Below, one piece after another: positions 5,737 through 6,994 of a DNA stretch of 6,994 nucleotides. The stretch comes from Desulfuromusa sp. (GTDB taxonomy: Bacteria; Desulfobacterota; Desulfuromonadia; Desulfuromonadales; Geopsychrobacteraceae). Each line of letters opens with the position of its first letter. Positions within the stretch are counted from its first letter, which is position 1. A program made the translations under genes and the position numbers. The notes beneath the pieces were generated by a model, which was given only the letters and a program-made list of their open reading frames with translations, was not told where the DNA came from and did not search any database. The stretch lies in the NCBI GenBank assembly GCA_021157505.1, contig JAGGWI010000105.1:1-6994 (forward strand). The letters run 5' to 3'.

Positions 5737-6994
5737 CTACTTGCTGGTGATATTGAATTCAACCCGACTGGCTGGGCCCTCATCGGGCAATTGATAGATA
5801 TCGACCTTCTTCAAAAAAAGTCGTGATTTGATCTCTTCGTTGTCAACCACCAGAGCATCACGAACGGCCATGGCTCGTCCTTTTGCCAGTTCCTGAATCT
5901 GCTCTTCCCCGACAACAATGTTAGTTAGCAGCAGTTTTTCCATTTCTGCTACCGGGAGTTTTTTCAGCACCCCGATAAAGTTTTTTGGCCGTGGAAATTC
6001 GGCCTCTTCATAAACCAGCAGCAGGATTTCGGGGTATTCTTCAGCACTGATAGTCACTTCTTTTTTCGTCGCCGGGGCCTCACCATCCGCTGTCATTTTA
6101 CCCCATTTTGCAGCAACCAACATCTGCCGCAAGCGATCTTGTCGATACCCTTCCGGGTCATTCTCTTTATCAACAAAGCCACTGATTTCCAGAATCAACG
6201 CCGGTCGGTTGGCAAGCATCCCTGCCAGCTCTGTAAGTTTAGACAACTGTGCTTCATCAACTTTCATCAAGCCACTGGGAAAAGTAATTCCCGTGAAATC
6301 TTCATCCCCGCCAAGCATTGAAGAGAGTAATGAAAATGGCGATGTTGCCGCTTTGATCACCAGATTCTTAAGCACCGTAAAGATAACGCTACCGACACTG
6401 AAAGCAGGATCATTCAGATCTCCCGAGATCGGAATATCAAGATGAATCTCACCGTTACTATCCTTCAGCAGAGCGATGGCAAACGCAACCGGGAGGGAGG
6501 TTGCCTGGTCACTTGAGACTGAATCTCCAAAAGTAAACTGATCAATCATCACCTTGTTTGTCGCTCTAATCTGCTGATCTTCAATGTGGTAATTCAGATC
6601 GAGATAAAGTTTTCCTCTGCTGATAGCATAGCCAAGGAAGGTTCCTGAGTAAGGGCTCAATGGAGTCAGATCGATATCCCTGAAGCTGAGAGTCAGATCA
6701 GCGAATAAATTACGACTTAAAGGATTGATTTTCCCGGTAATCGTCAGTGGCGAATGGCTCTCCAATTGACCGCGCAAATCGACATCGGCGCGCATCTCTT
6801 CAGCAGAGGATAACCCGGTCACCCGACCACCCAATTCATACATGGTGGTCGAAAAGATACTCGACAGATGGCGATCAACAAAGGAGACGGTCCCCCCCTG
6901 CAGAGTAAGAGCGCCAATCCGGATATCGGGGAGAGGCTCTGGCTCCGCTGGGATCGTTGCTGCGGCAGTCACTGTTTCAGTGCTATGGGAGGGC
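5737..6994 (-). CDS. DUF748 (AsmA-like) protein, C-terminal part; open at the right edge
   Basis: The frame is open from the right edge to the TAG at 5737-5739, giving 418 visible residues. The GTG at 6970-6972 is almost surely internal, since the frame continues upstream and DUF748 proteins are commonly about 1000 residues or more. The visible part has typical DUF748 text: IRIGALTLQGGTVSFVDRHL, a repeat-like beta segment with LGGRVTGLSS, DVDLRGQLESHSPLTITGKI, then LTPYSGTFLGYAISRGKLYL, DQFTFGDSV and ALLKDSNGEIHLDIPISGDL. A conserved hydrophobic stretch with KNLVIKAATSPFSLL and a polar C-terminal region with ALILEISGFVD follow. AsmA-like proteins are anchored in the inner membrane with a long periplasmic beta structure, and several relatives are linked to phospholipid movement to the outer membrane. 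That role is only inferred here. A secreted M23 peptidase gene follows after 34 bases. Confidence 0.9.
   Translation of the reverse strand, partial: PSHSTETVTAAATIPAEPEPLPDIRIGALTLQGGTVSFVDRHLSSIFSTTMYELGGRVTGLSSAEEMRADVDLRGQLESHSPLTITGKINPLSRNLFADLTLSFRDIDLTPLSPYSGTFLGYAISRGKLYLDLNYHIEDQQIRATNKVMIDQFTFGDSVSSDQATSLPVAFAIALLKDSNGEIHLDIPISGDLNDPAFSVGSVIFTVLKNLVIKAATSPFSLLSSMLGGDEDFTGITFPSGLMKVDEAQLSKLTELAGMLANRPALILEISGFVDKENDPEGYRQDRLRQMLVAAKWGKMTADGEAPATKKEVTISAEEYPEILLLVYEEAEFPRPKNFIGVLKKLPVAEMEKLLLTNIVVGEEQIQELAKGRAMAVRDALVVDNEEIKSRLFLKKVDIYQLPDEGPASRVEFNITSK

Overview
The window carries five recognisable chromosomal genes, four on the minus strand and one on the plus strand, plus a fragment of a sixth at the left edge. 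The genes look like core or envelope functions of a Gram-negative bacterium. The moderate G+C content, the DUF748 protein, the YitT-type membrane protein and GGGGACWGA-type intergenic repeats together suggest a deltaproteobacterial genome of the Desulfuromonas/Geobacter kind. That placement is inference from family resemblance and was not tested by a search.

Left part (1-3642, all minus strand): read in the direction of transcription, uvrB (nucleotide excision repair) comes first, then a 194-base gap holding a palindromic MITE-like element, then moeA (molybdenum insertion into molybdopterin), then a 76-base gap and the first 53 codons of an unidentified ORF that runs off the window. The stop codons of both uvrB and moeA lie inside inverted repeats.

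Middle (3643-3974): a 332-base divergent intergenic region separates uvrB from a plus-strand yitT-like gene. Its uvrB-proximal half is filled by four copies, two in each orientation, of a short GGGGACWGA-type repeat. Its other half holds a plausible sigma-70 promoter and ribosome binding site for the yitT-like gene.

Right part (3975-6994): the YitT family membrane protein gene converges, with a 14-16 base gap, on a minus-strand pair. This pair is a large DUF748 (AsmA-like) protein, of which only the C-terminal 418 residues are visible, followed after 34 bases by a secreted M23-family metallopeptidase that begins with GTG. The pair is probably one envelope operon: a periplasm-spanning AsmA-like protein and a periplasmic peptidoglycan hydrolase.

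I found no RNA genes, CRISPR array, intact insertion sequence, toxin-antitoxin pair or phage gene. I do not see a convincing new biological system. The observations most worth checking are the two structured repeat elements, the His-to-Asp change at a predicted zinc ligand of the M23 peptidase, and the unidentified ORF at the left edge.
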